Positions 1 through 6,883 of a stretch of 8,592 bases of DNA are shown here, piece after piece (positions within the stretch are counted from its first letter, which is position 1; each line of letters starts with the position of its first letter). The DNA is taken from NCBI GenBank assembly GCA_028700615.1, contig JAQVSH010000068.1, forward strand, positions 1 to 8,592, read 5' to 3'. Below the pieces are notes generated by a model. That model searched no databases. It was given only the letters and a program-made list of their open reading frames with translations, and was not told where the DNA came from. A program made the position numbers and the translations under genes. The DNA comes from Bacteroidales bacterium (GTDB lineage: Bacteria > Bacteroidota > Bacteroidia > Bacteroidales > UBA4181).

Positions 1-11
1 TCTTCCGATCT
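1..11 (+). other. Likely sequencing-adapter remnant at the window start
   Basis: The first 11 bases, TCTTCCGATCT, are identical to the 3' end of the standard Illumina adapter (which ends GCTCTTCCGATCT), and genomic sequence would begin directly after it. The match sits exactly at the terminus, as expected for untrimmed adapter on a contig end. The reading frame happens to stay open through it. Confidence 0.6.
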
Positions 12-318
12 CTACGAGAAAGGAGAGGACGGCCGTAATAAAATCAAGAGCGCCTATGATCAGGAACATGTAGACTTGGTAACTGCCATTCGTACCAATA
101 AACCCAGGGTGGAATCCGAAACCCTTGCCATTTCAACTTTGGTAGGAATTATGGGGCGTGAGGCCGCTTATTCCGGAAAGAAAATTACCTGGGATGAGAT
201 CATGAATTCAGATCTGAAGTATGGTCCCAAAGATATTGTCATGGGCCCTCTTCCTGACTTTAAGGAAATAGTTCCGGTTCCCGGTAAAGAATCCGACCGG
301 GAGGAAAGAAATTCTTAA
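1..318 (+). CDS. Gfo/Idh/MocA family oxidoreductase, C-terminal fragment (5' end outside the window)
   Basis: The frame is open from base 1 to a TAA at 316-318, giving 105 residues of a protein that starts before the window. The segment YDQEHVDLVTAIRTNKPRVE, followed by a GIMGREAAYSGKKITWDE stretch and a MNSDLKYGP motif, is typical of the C-terminal end of the Bacteroidota Gfo/Idh/MocA proteins that usually carry a Tat signal. The family binds NAD(P) in an N-terminal Rossmann domain and oxidises or reduces sugars and related polyols. Neither that domain nor the catalytic Lys/His region is in the window, so the substrate cannot be inferred. The family assignment comes from recalled conservation, not an alignment. 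The TTG at 76 is an internal codon, not a start. The first 11 bases may be sequencing adapter, so the first three to four residues are unreliable. A strong terminator follows 24 bases after the stop. Confidence 0.85.
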   Translation, partial: SSDLYEKGEDGRNKIKSAYDQEHVDLVTAIRTNKPRVESETLAISTLVGIMGREAAYSGKKITWDEIMNSDLKYGPKDIVMGPLPDFKEIVPVPGKESDREERNS

Positions 319-342
319 CCGTATGAGCTATTTCTATTTGTT

Positions 343-381
343 CAAGAGGCTGTCTCCTTCGAGGCAGCCTCTTGAATTTTT
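343..381 (+). terminator. Intrinsic terminator after the oxidoreductase gene
   Basis: CAAGAGGCTG (343-352) pairs perfectly with CAGCCTCTTG (365-374). The next four positions on each side (353-356 with 361-364) also pair, one of them as G-U, leaving a four-base loop. This 14-bp hairpin is followed by AATTTTT on the plus strand, the usual form of a rho-independent terminator. On the opposite strand the stem is followed by AACAAATAG, a poor U-tract, so it mainly serves the plus-strand oxidoreductase gene. The T-run overlaps the stop codon of the convergent outer membrane protein gene. Confidence 0.85.
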
Positions 382-1669
382 AGAAAAGATAGTTTAATCC
401 GAAATATACCCCGTAAGTGCCGTCTCTTTTGTCCATGGCTTTCCCAAATTCACCAGAAACCACGAATCGATCTTTCATAACAGCCTTCAAGCCCACTCCT
501 ACAGAACAGTGAAGGGTTTCTTTCACCGGGATATCTGAGTCCGGATTCAAAAGAGAAGAGACCAGACTCATCTCTTTTTCCCGATAGGGTTGAATGACCA
601 ATCCCGAATCAAAAAACGGATTGATCGCGAGATAACAGTCTTTATTCATCAGCCTGAAGGGTATAATTTTAAATCTGAACTCCACATTACCCCATGCCAT
701 GCCATTCCCGACAATGCGGTTAGGAAGCACGCCCCTGACAGAGAGAGCTCCTCCGATGCCGTCATTATAGGCTTTGATGAAATTCAGGGTTTGCATATTG
801 TTCTGTACATAAAAAGGCGCCTCTCCGGCCAAACTTCCCTGATAAGCCAATCTGAAAGCGAGTACAAGTCTTTGTTTCCAAAGGTTTACATAATGACGGG
901 AAACCAGAGTTAATTTCAGATGACGGTCATCCAGGGAACGATCTGTCCCGGTGGCCGCTGACAAGAGTAACTCCGAAAAAACGCCCGATGAAGGATCATA
1001 AATCTCATTTCGGGTATCATAAGAAGCCCCGGCTTTCAGATAGAGGAGATCTCCTCCGTTTTTCTCCTCTTGCCGGATCAATTGCGTGTTTACATATAAA
1101 TCATAAAGAGAATTTCTTGTCAGAGAAGAACTTCCAATGTCATAATTATAATAAGACAATCCTCCCATCCACCGGACTCCGGGTATAATTTCTCCTTGAA
1201 AGTCAGCTACAATTCTGAACAGATCGCGATGGTGACTATAATATGCCTCAGGGAGTTCAGACCGGTATCCCGACCGGTATCCGTTAAAACCGTAGAAAGG
1301 CAGAATCTTGTCACTCAGATAACTCACGCTAAAGGTCGTCTGAATATTCGGGAGTAGTTGATAAGAATTGAAAACCAGGTGAAAATATCCTGACTTATTG
1401 GTATAATACCCCCCTTCAATGGTTATACGATGAATATATTCTGTGATTGAAGATTCTCCGTAACGTGTAATTTCATTATATGCCCCAAAGGAGAACCCTT
1501 TTTCGGTATTATATCCGATAACCGGAATGGTAATGGCCTGCAACCCCGGTTTATGAACCGCAGTATCTTTGATGTCCGGCCGAACCGGAATCTCTGAGGC
1601 TATGGCTCTCCCTGATGAATAAACCAAAAGGATAAATCCGAAGGCACAAAAGAATCTAGAACAAAACAT
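380..1669 (-). CDS. BamA/TamA (Omp85) family outer membrane protein, barrel only
   Basis: A 429-residue protein predicted to be an outer membrane beta-barrel. Residues 1-24 form a hydrophobic signal peptide with a plausible signal peptidase I site after AIA. The rest alternates aromatic and polar residues as in barrel strands and ends in NYLF, a C-terminal aromatic typical of OMPs. Two segments resemble Omp85/bacterial surface antigen barrels: YDTRNEIYDPSSG at about 217-229, and SVRGV at about 310-314. The latter corresponds to the (V/I)RG(F/Y) loop motif, with Val in place of the aromatic, and is followed by GNVEFRF. Only about 25 residues separate the signal peptide from the first strand-like segment, so POTRA domains are absent. 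The ATG at 1669 is preferred over an in-frame TTG at 1693 because it gives a cleaner signal peptide. The gene stands alone: convergent with the upstream oxidoreductase, divergent from the Dabb gene. Its cargo or function is unknown; a generic porin-like OMP is the alternative. Confidence 0.8.
   Translation of the reverse strand: MFCSRFFCAFGFILLVYSSGRAIASEIPVRPDIKDTAVHKPGLQAITIPVIGYNTEKGFSFGAYNEITRYGESSITEYIHRITIEGGYYTNKSGYFHLVFNSYQLLPNIQTTFSVSYLSDKILPFYGFNGYRSGYRSELPEAYYSHHRDLFRIVADFQGEIIPGVRWMGGLSYYNYDIGSSSLTRNSLYDLYVNTQLIRQEEKNGGDLLYLKAGASYDTRNEIYDPSSGVFSELLLSAATGTDRSLDDRHLKLTLVSRHYVNLWKQRLVLAFRLAYQGSLAGEAPFYVQNNMQTLNFIKAYNDGIGGALSVRGVLPNRIVGNGMAWGNVEFRFKIIPFRLMNKDCYLAINPFFDSGLVIQPYREKEMSLVSSLLNPDSDIPVKETLHCSVGVGLKAVMKDRFVVSGEFGKAMDKRDGTYGVYFGLNYLF
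1260..1283 (-). repeat. Two tandem 12-bp units inside the OMP gene, encoding GYRS twice
   Basis: Two adjacent 12-base units (1260-1271 and 1272-1283) differ only at the last base. Read on the minus strand they encode GYRSGYRS. The length is a multiple of three, so gain or loss of a unit would keep the frame. It lies in a Gly/Tyr/Arg-rich stretch between strand-like segments, probably a loop or turn of the barrel. Confidence 0.6.
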
Positions 1670-1836
1670 TCGCAAACAAACTATAAGCTGCAAGTTTAAC
1701 GATAATATGTTGAATCCTGCCTATCTTTTTTACATCGCTTCTGTTTATCATAATATTGCCGCGATAAAGGAAGAATGGTTTTTTAACGCAGACTCAGGCA
1801 AACAATAAAAACTACTGGTTACATGATTCAAAAGCT

Positions 1837-1844
1837 TATTTTTG
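1837..1844 (+). promoter_or_regulatory. Candidate Bacteroidota -7 element upstream of the Dabb gene
   Basis: The bases TATTTTTG match the Bacteroidota -7 consensus TAnnTTTG exactly, 57 bases before the Dabb start codon. No clear TTTG -33 element is seen at the expected distance upstream, so this is a candidate only. Transcription would begin near 1848-1852, inside the inverted repeat at 1848-1862. Confidence 0.4.
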
Positions 1845-1847
1845 CAG

Positions 1848-1862
1848 GGGAAAACTTTTCCC
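1848..1862. promoter_or_regulatory. 15-bp inverted repeat at the predicted transcription start, possible operator
   Basis: GGGAAAA (1848-1854) and TTTTCCC (1856-1862) are perfect inverted arms around one central C. The repeat starts four bases after the candidate -7 box. A DNA-binding site for a dimeric regulator is possible. As RNA the one-base loop is too tight for a full hairpin, and no T-run follows, so it is not a terminator. Confidence 0.3.
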
Positions 1863-1901
1863 GGATGAAAAGGTGATGTTAAATGTTTAATTTTTGAATA
1901 T

Positions 1902-2300
1902 ATGAACCGAAGAAAAATGATTACAGGGCTTTCTTTGTTAGCCGGCGGGGCTGCACTCTCGGCAGGAGCGGCTCAATCCGGAAATGCCCTGGTAAAAGGG
2001 TTTAGTCACCATGTGTTTTTCTGGTTAAAGGACCCGAAGAATGCTCAGGTTCGTAAAAAGTTCCAGGACGGCTTGCAAAAACTGGTCACCGTGGATGAAA
2101 TTGTAGAGTCCCATCTGGGAGTTCCAGCCAATACGAACAGAGACGTGGTGGTTAACACCTATACATACTCGCTTTTATTGTTTTTTAAGGACAAAGCCGA
2201 TCAGGATATCTATCAAACCCATCCCACACACCTCAAATTCATAGAGGAGTGTAGTGCATTATGGGAGAAGGTGGAGGTTTACGACACTGTTCCGTTTTAG
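1902..2300 (+). CDS. Exported Dabb domain (stress-responsive A/B barrel) protein
   Basis: A 132-residue protein starting at ATG and ending in TAG. The N-terminus (NRRKMITG, then an Ala/Gly/Leu-rich run to about residue 25) resembles a twin-arginine signal, which would send a folded protein to the periplasm. Residues 34-130 match the Dabb ferredoxin-like alpha+beta barrel: HHVFFWLK at the first strand, LLLFFKDKADQDIYQTHPTH near 91-110, then FIEECSALWEKVEVYD at the end. Dabb proteins usually form dimers. Some relatives are plant stress proteins or polyketide cyclases, but most bacterial members have no proven reaction, so none is assigned here. In Bacteroidota such genes are often found near Gfo/Idh/MocA oxidoreductases, one of which lies 1.6 kb upstream. 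Its 3' end converges on the GH2 gene with only 19 bases between stops, and I see no terminator hairpin there. Confidence 0.85.
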   Translation: MNRRKMITGLSLLAGGAALSAGAAQSGNALVKGFSHHVFFWLKDPKNAQVRKKFQDGLQKLVTVDEIVESHLGVPANTNRDVVVNTYTYSLLLFFKDKADQDIYQTHPTHLKFIEECSALWEKVEVYDTVPF

Positions 2301-2319
2301 ATTTGCCTTGTCTGAATAT

Positions 2320-4071
2320 TTATATACTTCTTAAGATTTTGGCCTTGTTTACGAGATTTTCTCCGGGTTTCAAAGGGGCTATTTTAAATGAATACCGATA
2401 AGTTTTTTCGGTAAGGCGGTATTCTTTATGGGTCAATGCGCCCCAGCTATTGTCACCCCCGACACCCATTTGCCTGTAGTCAATATTGACAGAAGTCAGG
2501 TTCTGCGGAACAACATCTGACATGTGTTTGTTATTCCTGACTTCGCCTTCTCTCAGTTGACCATAGGTGGGAGCGAGAGATTCGAAATACTCCATCGTCT
2601 GATGATGTGCAGTGACCGCTATAAGAGGAAGCCCGGCGAACTGAAGACCGTATCCTTCTTTATTGGTAATAGCGGCCCAGCGGACATCGGTTTTGTTCCC
2701 GTTCTCCTGCGGGCGGATATAAGCGACATACTGATCGGCAACCGCACCAGAGTATAAACCTACCAATGCACCGGTTTTACGGTCTTCATAAGATTCCTGA
2801 GGACCTCTTCCGAACCAGCTGATCTGATCAAACTCACGGGGCATGACCAGATTCATCCCGAACCGCACTATTTCAGGGAGTGCTTCCTGTTTCATTTTGA
2901 ACTGATTGTCTACATGTACTACTCCGTCAGGAAAGACGGTATATACAGAAGTATATTCAGCAATGGCTTTTTGCTCCTCATCCAGCAGATCAAACAGGAA
3001 AGCTATCCTCAGACGGTCTTCTGATTCGGTCAATTTCGTAGATTGAACCGATTTACGTTCTCCGGCCTTTCTCCATACTTTGCTGCGGATATAAAGCTGG
3101 TTTCCGAAATCATTATCGGTCGGTGCTCTCCAAAAATCAGGAACCGGACCGGAAGAAATCAGAGATTTGCCTTCAAAATCATAGCTTTTTAGGGTGGCAT
3201 TCTTTTTATCAAAAACCAGATTGAAAGATTTGCCTTCGATGGTAATCAGACTATCGTTTTCTGTATGTTTTATTTTCTGTGTAATCGTCAGATTATCAAT
3301 TATTTTCTTTTTATACACAGGGAGTAAAAATTGTTCATATGCCAACAGGGTTCCGGCAGAAAGAATTCCTTTTTGTGTTTTGTTTTTTGCTTTGATCGTG
3401 AGAAAATACTCGGTATCAGGAGCAATTTCAGCATTTATATCCAATTTTATGGTTGTACGTTGCTGAGGAGCCAGCTGAATATCTTCAAGAACGCCTTGTT
3501 TGACGATTTGTCCATCCGCCATGATTTCCCATGCAAAAGAAAATTCGTTCAAATCTGTAAAGAAATATTGGTTGAAAATTTCAATTTCCCCCTTGCTCAG
3601 ATTGATCGCTTTGAATTGGATGTTTTGGTATACTTTTCTGACTTCAAGCAGTGCGGGTTTAATGGTTCTGTCGGGATTAATGAGCCCGTTACAGCAAAAG
3701 TTTCCATCGGAAGGCACCGTGTCAGGTCCAAAATCTCCTCCATAAGCCCAGTATTTAACGCCATCTTCTGTGGTTTGGGCAATTCCCTGCTCCACCCAGT
3801 CCCAGATGAATCCACCCTGTAAAGAGGGATATTTTGCAATGACATCCCAGTAATCCTGGAGGTTTCCCGTACTGTTCCCCATAGAATGGGCATATTCGCA
3901 TTGAATATAGGGTTTTGCAGGTTTTTCTGTGGCGTATTTCTCCATCTGATCTATGGAGGCGTACATCGGGCACATGATATCCGTATTGTATCCGGTCCCG
4001 GCTTGTTCATACTGTACCGGACGGGTCTGATCAACCGATTTCATATAGGCATAAGTGGCTTCAAAATTCAC
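2320..4071 (-). CDS. GH2 beta-galactosidase, C-terminal part after the premature TGA
   Basis: The in-frame remainder of the GH2 gene, ending in TAA. Its first possible start is a GTG at 4071 that codes for an ordinary Val in relatives (NGVNFEATYAYM). I see no purine-rich ribosome site or signal peptide there, so independent translation is unlikely. It contains the second half of the TIM barrel with the nucleophile Glu (residue 59 of this piece, in QCEYAHSMGN), the DUF4981 domain, and the small-chain domain with FWRAPTDNDFGN and GRGPQESYEDR. It lacks the acid/base Glu. Confidence 0.5.
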   Translation of the reverse strand: MNFEATYAYMKSVDQTRPVQYEQAGTGYNTDIMCPMYASIDQMEKYATEKPAKPYIQCEYAHSMGNSTGNLQDYWDVIAKYPSLQGGFIWDWVEQGIAQTTEDGVKYWAYGGDFGPDTVPSDGNFCCNGLINPDRTIKPALLEVRKVYQNIQFKAINLSKGEIEIFNQYFFTDLNEFSFAWEIMADGQIVKQGVLEDIQLAPQQRTTIKLDINAEIAPDTEYFLTIKAKNKTQKGILSAGTLLAYEQFLLPVYKKKIIDNLTITQKIKHTENDSLITIEGKSFNLVFDKKNATLKSYDFEGKSLISSGPVPDFWRAPTDNDFGNQLYIRSKVWRKAGERKSVQSTKLTESEDRLRIAFLFDLLDEEQKAIAEYTSVYTVFPDGVVHVDNQFKMKQEALPEIVRFGMNLVMPREFDQISWFGRGPQESYEDRKTGALVGLYSGAVADQYVAYIRPQENGNKTDVRWAAITNKEGYGLQFAGLPLIAVTAHHQTMEYFESLAPTYGQLREGEVRNNKHMSDVVPQNLTSVNIDYRQMGVGGDNSWGALTHKEYRLTEKTYRYSFKIAPLKPGENLVNKAKILRSI

Positions 4072-4089
4072 TCCGTTGCCGGCTTCATT

Positions 4090-4092
4090 TCA
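4090..4092 (-). other. In-frame TGA replacing a conserved Gly codon in the GH2 gene
   Basis: On the minus strand the codons read ATA TGG TCA CTG TGA AAT GAA GCC. The translation on both sides, IWSL and NEAG, joins into the family motif IWSLGNEAG if the TGA stands for Gly. GGA to TGA needs a single G-to-T change (C-to-A on the plus strand). The frame is unchanged on both sides, so this is a substitution and not an indel. Confidence 0.95.
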
Positions 4093-5526
4093 CAGTGACC
4101 ATATAATGACCGAAGGTTGATTTTTATCCCTTTCAAACATATTTTTAGTTCTGAAAAGATGGGCGTCTTTCCACAACGAATCTTTTGCCAGTGACTCTTT
4201 CCCATATCCCATCCCGTGGGATTCGATATTGGCTTCATCAATCAGGTAAAGGCCATAGCGGTTACAGAGTTCATACCAGCGTTCGGACTGTGGATAATGA
4301 GAGGTTCTCACCGCATTGATATTGTGGGTTTTCATCAGTAGAATATCCTGAAGCATAGTAATTTCTTCTACATAATGGCCTGTGGTGTCGTTGTGCTCGT
4401 GTATATTTACCCCTTTCAGATCAATGGCCTGTCCGTTGACCAGCAATTGGGGCCCTTTGACCTCTACAGTACGAAATCCGACTTCCTGACGGATCACCTC
4501 GCAAACGATTCCGTTCTGATCTTTTAGGGTAATCATCAATTCATAGAGGTTGGGCTGTTCTGCCGACCAGGATTTTACTCCGGGAATCACCTGATGAAAG
4601 TTTAACACAGAAAAACTCCCTGCCTTTACTTCAGCGGGCTGGCTCCAAGAGGCAAACTGTTGTTCCTTATTGCGTAAGATGGCTTCAACCAGTCTGTAAG
4701 AAGTTTCTGCCGAAGTATTGGCCAGTTCCACGGAAAGATTGAAATCACCGTCTTTGTAATCGTTAATCAAAGAAGAAGTCACTTTGAAATCCCTGATATG
4801 CTGAGGATCGCGTGCCTTTAAATATACATCCCGGGTAATTCCGCTCATTCTCCAGAAATCCTGATCTTCCAGATAACTGCCGTCACTCCAGCGATAAATT
4901 TCTACAGCAAGGGAGTTTTTACCTTTCTTAAGATATTTTGTAATATTGAACTCGGCAGGGGTCTTACTGTCTTCACTGTATCCTACTTGCTGTTCGTTCA
5001 CCCATACATACATGGCTGAACTTACCGCTCCGAAGTGGAGATATATCTCTTTGCCGTCCCAGTTTCCGGGTACTGTAAATTCCCGTTTATAAGAACCTAC
5101 CGGATTATAGTCACTTTGAATCGTGGGGGGAGTTTTTGCATGAGGGTAAGGAATGTTTGTATATATCGGATAATCAAATCCCTGTAATTCCCAGTTTCCC
5201 GGTACTTTGATCGTACTCCAGTCACGGGTATTATAATCATCCATAAAAAAATAAGCCGGCCTTTCAGATGGATTATGAGATACATGAAACAGCCAGGTTC
5301 CGTTCAGAGATTGCAGAAATGAGGATGCCAGGATAGAGTCTTTAAGAGCCTGCTCTTCGTTTGCATAAGGAATAAAATAGGCGTGCGGCGCTTCCCGGTT
5401 GATCTCGTTAACAGCCGGATTTTCCCAGTCGCGGGGATTTTTTTCCGGATAGACTTTGTTTTCGTATTGGCTGGTACAGGAAAACCCTATCATCAGCATC
5501 ATGACAGGTAAGGAAAAATTCCTCAT
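4090..5526 (-). CDS. GH2 beta-galactosidase, N-terminal part up to the premature TGA
   Basis: This is the piece that would be translated from the native ATG: 478 residues ending in VIIWSL. It holds the signal peptide, the sugar-binding domain, the Ig-like domain and the first half of the TIM barrel. It stops two residues before the catalytic acid/base Glu and lacks the nucleophile, so no glycosidase activity is expected. The truncated barrel would probably be unstable. Confidence 0.6.
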   Translation of the reverse strand: MRNFSLPVMMLMIGFSCTSQYENKVYPEKNPRDWENPAVNEINREAPHAYFIPYANEEQALKDSILASSFLQSLNGTWLFHVSHNPSERPAYFFMDDYNTRDWSTIKVPGNWELQGFDYPIYTNIPYPHAKTPPTIQSDYNPVGSYKREFTVPGNWDGKEIYLHFGAVSSAMYVWVNEQQVGYSEDSKTPAEFNITKYLKKGKNSLAVEIYRWSDGSYLEDQDFWRMSGITRDVYLKARDPQHIRDFKVTSSLINDYKDGDFNLSVELANTSAETSYRLVEAILRNKEQQFASWSQPAEVKAGSFSVLNFHQVIPGVKSWSAEQPNLYELMITLKDQNGIVCEVIRQEVGFRTVEVKGPQLLVNGQAIDLKGVNIHEHNDTTGHYVEEITMLQDILLMKTHNINAVRTSHYPQSERWYELCNRYGLYLIDEANIESHGMGYGKESLAKDSLWKDAHLFRTKNMFERDKNQPSVIIWSL

Positions 5527-5555
5527 GGTCGTAATATTTGCAGGTTAGTTTCCTA

Positions 5556-5563
5556 CAAATCTA
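5556..5563 (-). promoter_or_regulatory. Candidate Bacteroidota -7 element upstream of the GH2 gene
   Basis: On the minus strand the bases read TAGATTTG, an exact match to TAnnTTTG, 29 bases before the GH2 start codon. The surrounding 55-bp gap is AT-rich. No good TTTG -33 box lies at the normal spacing; the closest TTG is too far upstream. The gene could therefore have its own promoter or be read through from the TlpA gene. Confidence 0.35.
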
Positions 5564-5581
5564 CAAAAATCTATTTTTTAT

Positions 5582-6883
5582 CTAGAATTCAAGAACCCCA
5601 TCATGCTTCGATATTTTCTGCAGAATAGTCCTGACCTCTTCTGCCGTGGGGTTAACCGCAAGGATTTTCCCGTCCTTATCTACAAGAAAAGTGCCTCCGC
5701 CGGAATTGGAAATACCGTATTTGTACCAGATCTGATTTTTCTGATTTAAGTCCACCAAATTGATCCATGGATATTTTTCTTTTTCGATGATGGCTTTCAT
5801 ACGGTCCGTGTTATCTCTTTCAGAAGCTACCCCGACTATGGTAAATCCTTTGTCTTTAAAATCTTTATAGACCGGGATCATAGTTCTTGCTGTGACAATA
5901 CAGGGACTACACCAGGAAGCCCAAAGATCAATCAGTGTTATTTTACCCTCAATCATAGCGGACAGCGTACGGGTGGTCCCTTCTAAATCAGGAGCGGAGA
6001 AGTCAATAAAACGGCCGCCCACATGGATATTCTCATAGCTTTCTATCATTTTTTTGATCAGGGGGGTATAGGGGTGATCCGGAAATGTTTTAGAAAAAAC
6101 AGCAAAATTTTCTTTAATATCATCAATCTCTGTTCTCTCTTTTTGTTTGATATTCTGTCCCTGATCAATAGTTCTAAGATCATCCAGCAGTAAATAATAA
6201 GTTACCATGGTATGATGTTGTTTGATATATTGCTTTCTCCAGAGTACGTACTCCCGGTTGAAAGAGTCCAACTTTAGAATGAAAGGTCGGGCCTTGTCAC
6301 TATAATACGCTCCGGAAAATCTTAAATCCTCTAATTTTTTATAAAGTGCATTTCTTTTTTCCCCATTGGCGTCTTTCAAAGCATCCATAATAATCTTTGC
6401 AGAATCACCGAGATATTCGTTTCTGTTGTTAAGAGAGCTGAGACTATCCTGTATCAACTTAGACTTTGCACTGAGTGTCTCGGTAATTTCTTTTTGATAA
6501 GTGTAGTATTCATTAGTCAGAGGGCCACCTTCAATGAGGTTCTTTTTATACTCTTCCATTGGATACAACGTAAGGTCGAGTATTCCTTCTTCAGGGAAAA
6601 AGTATATGGGACGCATGGACCCATTCTCAAATTCGTCCTGGAAAATCAATACATACATCTCTGACCGTGGAATGGTCAGGGTATATTCAAAAGTATTGCC
6701 CCGAATGGGAATAAAATTTTGACAAAATCTGTAATCATCTGTGGCTTTCAGTAACATCATCGTTTCGCTGTTGCGTCCGACAATTTTACCTTTGATTACA
6801 CAAGTGACCGATTCGTTTGTAAAGGAGGTAAAGGCAAGCCCGACAACGATCAGGGCAAACAATCTAAAATAATTTTTAGTCAT
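5582..6883 (-). CDS. TlpA-like thioredoxin family protein with N-terminal DUF4369-type domain
   Basis: A 433-residue exported protein. Residues 1-22 form a signal peptide, and the ATG at 6883 gives a normal one. An in-frame GTG at 6925 would add 14 polar residues in front and is less likely. Residues about 27-125 resemble the DUF4369 beta-domain (CVIKGKIVG at the start). A helical, charged linker follows to about residue 285, and residues about 290-425 form an AhpC/TSA-TlpA thioredoxin fold. The active site is WASWCSPC with Cys325 and Cys328, consistent with periplasmic thiol-disulfide reduction of unknown partners. Where thioredoxins have a cis-Pro before the last core strands, this protein reads NSGGGTFLVD, so the cis-Pro appears to be Gly. 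Such proteins are abundant in Bacteroidota envelopes and their substrates are mostly unknown. It ends in TAG, 55 bases before the GH2 gene in the same direction. Confidence 0.85.
   Translation of the reverse strand: MTKNYFRLFALIVVGLAFTSFTNESVTCVIKGKIVGRNSETMMLLKATDDYRFCQNFIPIRGNTFEYTLTIPRSEMYVLIFQDEFENGSMRPIYFFPEEGILDLTLYPMEEYKKNLIEGGPLTNEYYTYQKEITETLSAKSKLIQDSLSSLNNRNEYLGDSAKIIMDALKDANGEKRNALYKKLEDLRFSGAYYSDKARPFILKLDSFNREYVLWRKQYIKQHHTMVTYYLLLDDLRTIDQGQNIKQKERTEIDDIKENFAVFSKTFPDHPYTPLIKKMIESYENIHVGGRFIDFSAPDLEGTTRTLSAMIEGKITLIDLWASWCSPCIVTARTMIPVYKDFKDKGFTIVGVASERDNTDRMKAIIEKEKYPWINLVDLNQKNQIWYKYGISNSGGGTFLVDKDGKILAVNPTAEEVRTILQKISKHDGVLEF

Larger units (their letters stand above)
2320..5526 (-). 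pseudogene. GH2 beta-galactosidase (LacZ-like), full length but interrupted by one in-frame TGA
   Basis: Read through one TGA at 4090-4092, this frame encodes 1068 residues, a normal length for Bacteroidota LacZ-like GH2 enzymes, which hydrolyse terminal beta-D-galactosides. Domain order: signal peptide (1-16) with Cys17, possibly a lipoprotein although the lipobox is atypical; GH2 sugar-binding domain (about 50-237); Ig-like domain (about 239-353); TIM barrel (about 355-630); DUF4981 domain (about 635-735); and beta-galactosidase small-chain domain (about 765-1065). Family motifs include KGVNIHEHN (371-379), AVRTSHYPQ (405-413), NEAG with the acid/base Glu481, and CEYAHSMGN with the nucleophile Glu544. 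The TGA is codon 479, where relatives have Gly in WSLGNE. No other frameshift or stop is visible, which points to a very recent mutation, a strain variant or a base error. As written, neither half could form the active site alone. The gene lies 55 bases after the TlpA gene, with its own candidate -7 box. Confidence 0.88.

Noticed and set aside
76..78. TTG at 76 as the start of a short 80-residue gene
   Set aside because: The same frame is open to base 1 and the residues before it (YDQEHVDL) belong to the same conserved family segment.
590..913. 107-codon plus-strand open frame opposite the OMP gene
   Set aside because: It is antisense to the OMP barrel region, and the encoded peptide has no family features.
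2296..2340. Possible bidirectional terminator between the convergent Dabb and GH2 genes
   Set aside because: The short gap is AT-rich, but I could not find a stem of useful length followed by a T-run on either strand.
3331..3822. 163-codon plus-strand open frame opposite the GH2 gene
   Set aside because: It is antisense to a clearly conserved GH2 segment, has no recognisable domain, and is Cys/Phe-rich as expected for a shadow frame.
4069..4071. GTG at 4071 as a true start for a separate C-terminal GH2 protein
   Set aside because: It is a Val codon inside the conserved NGVNFEATYAYM motif, with no signal peptide or ribosome site, and the frame is continuous with the upstream half.
4040..4092. 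Selenocysteine insertion at the GH2 TGA
   Set aside because: The bases just after the TGA form no convincing SECIS-like hairpin (only a 3-bp CCG-GCAA-CGG), and the position is Gly, not Cys, in relatives.
6661..6679. Inverted repeat CTGACC...GGTCAG in the TlpA gene
   Set aside because: Arms of six bases with a seven-base spacer are expected by chance in a window this long.
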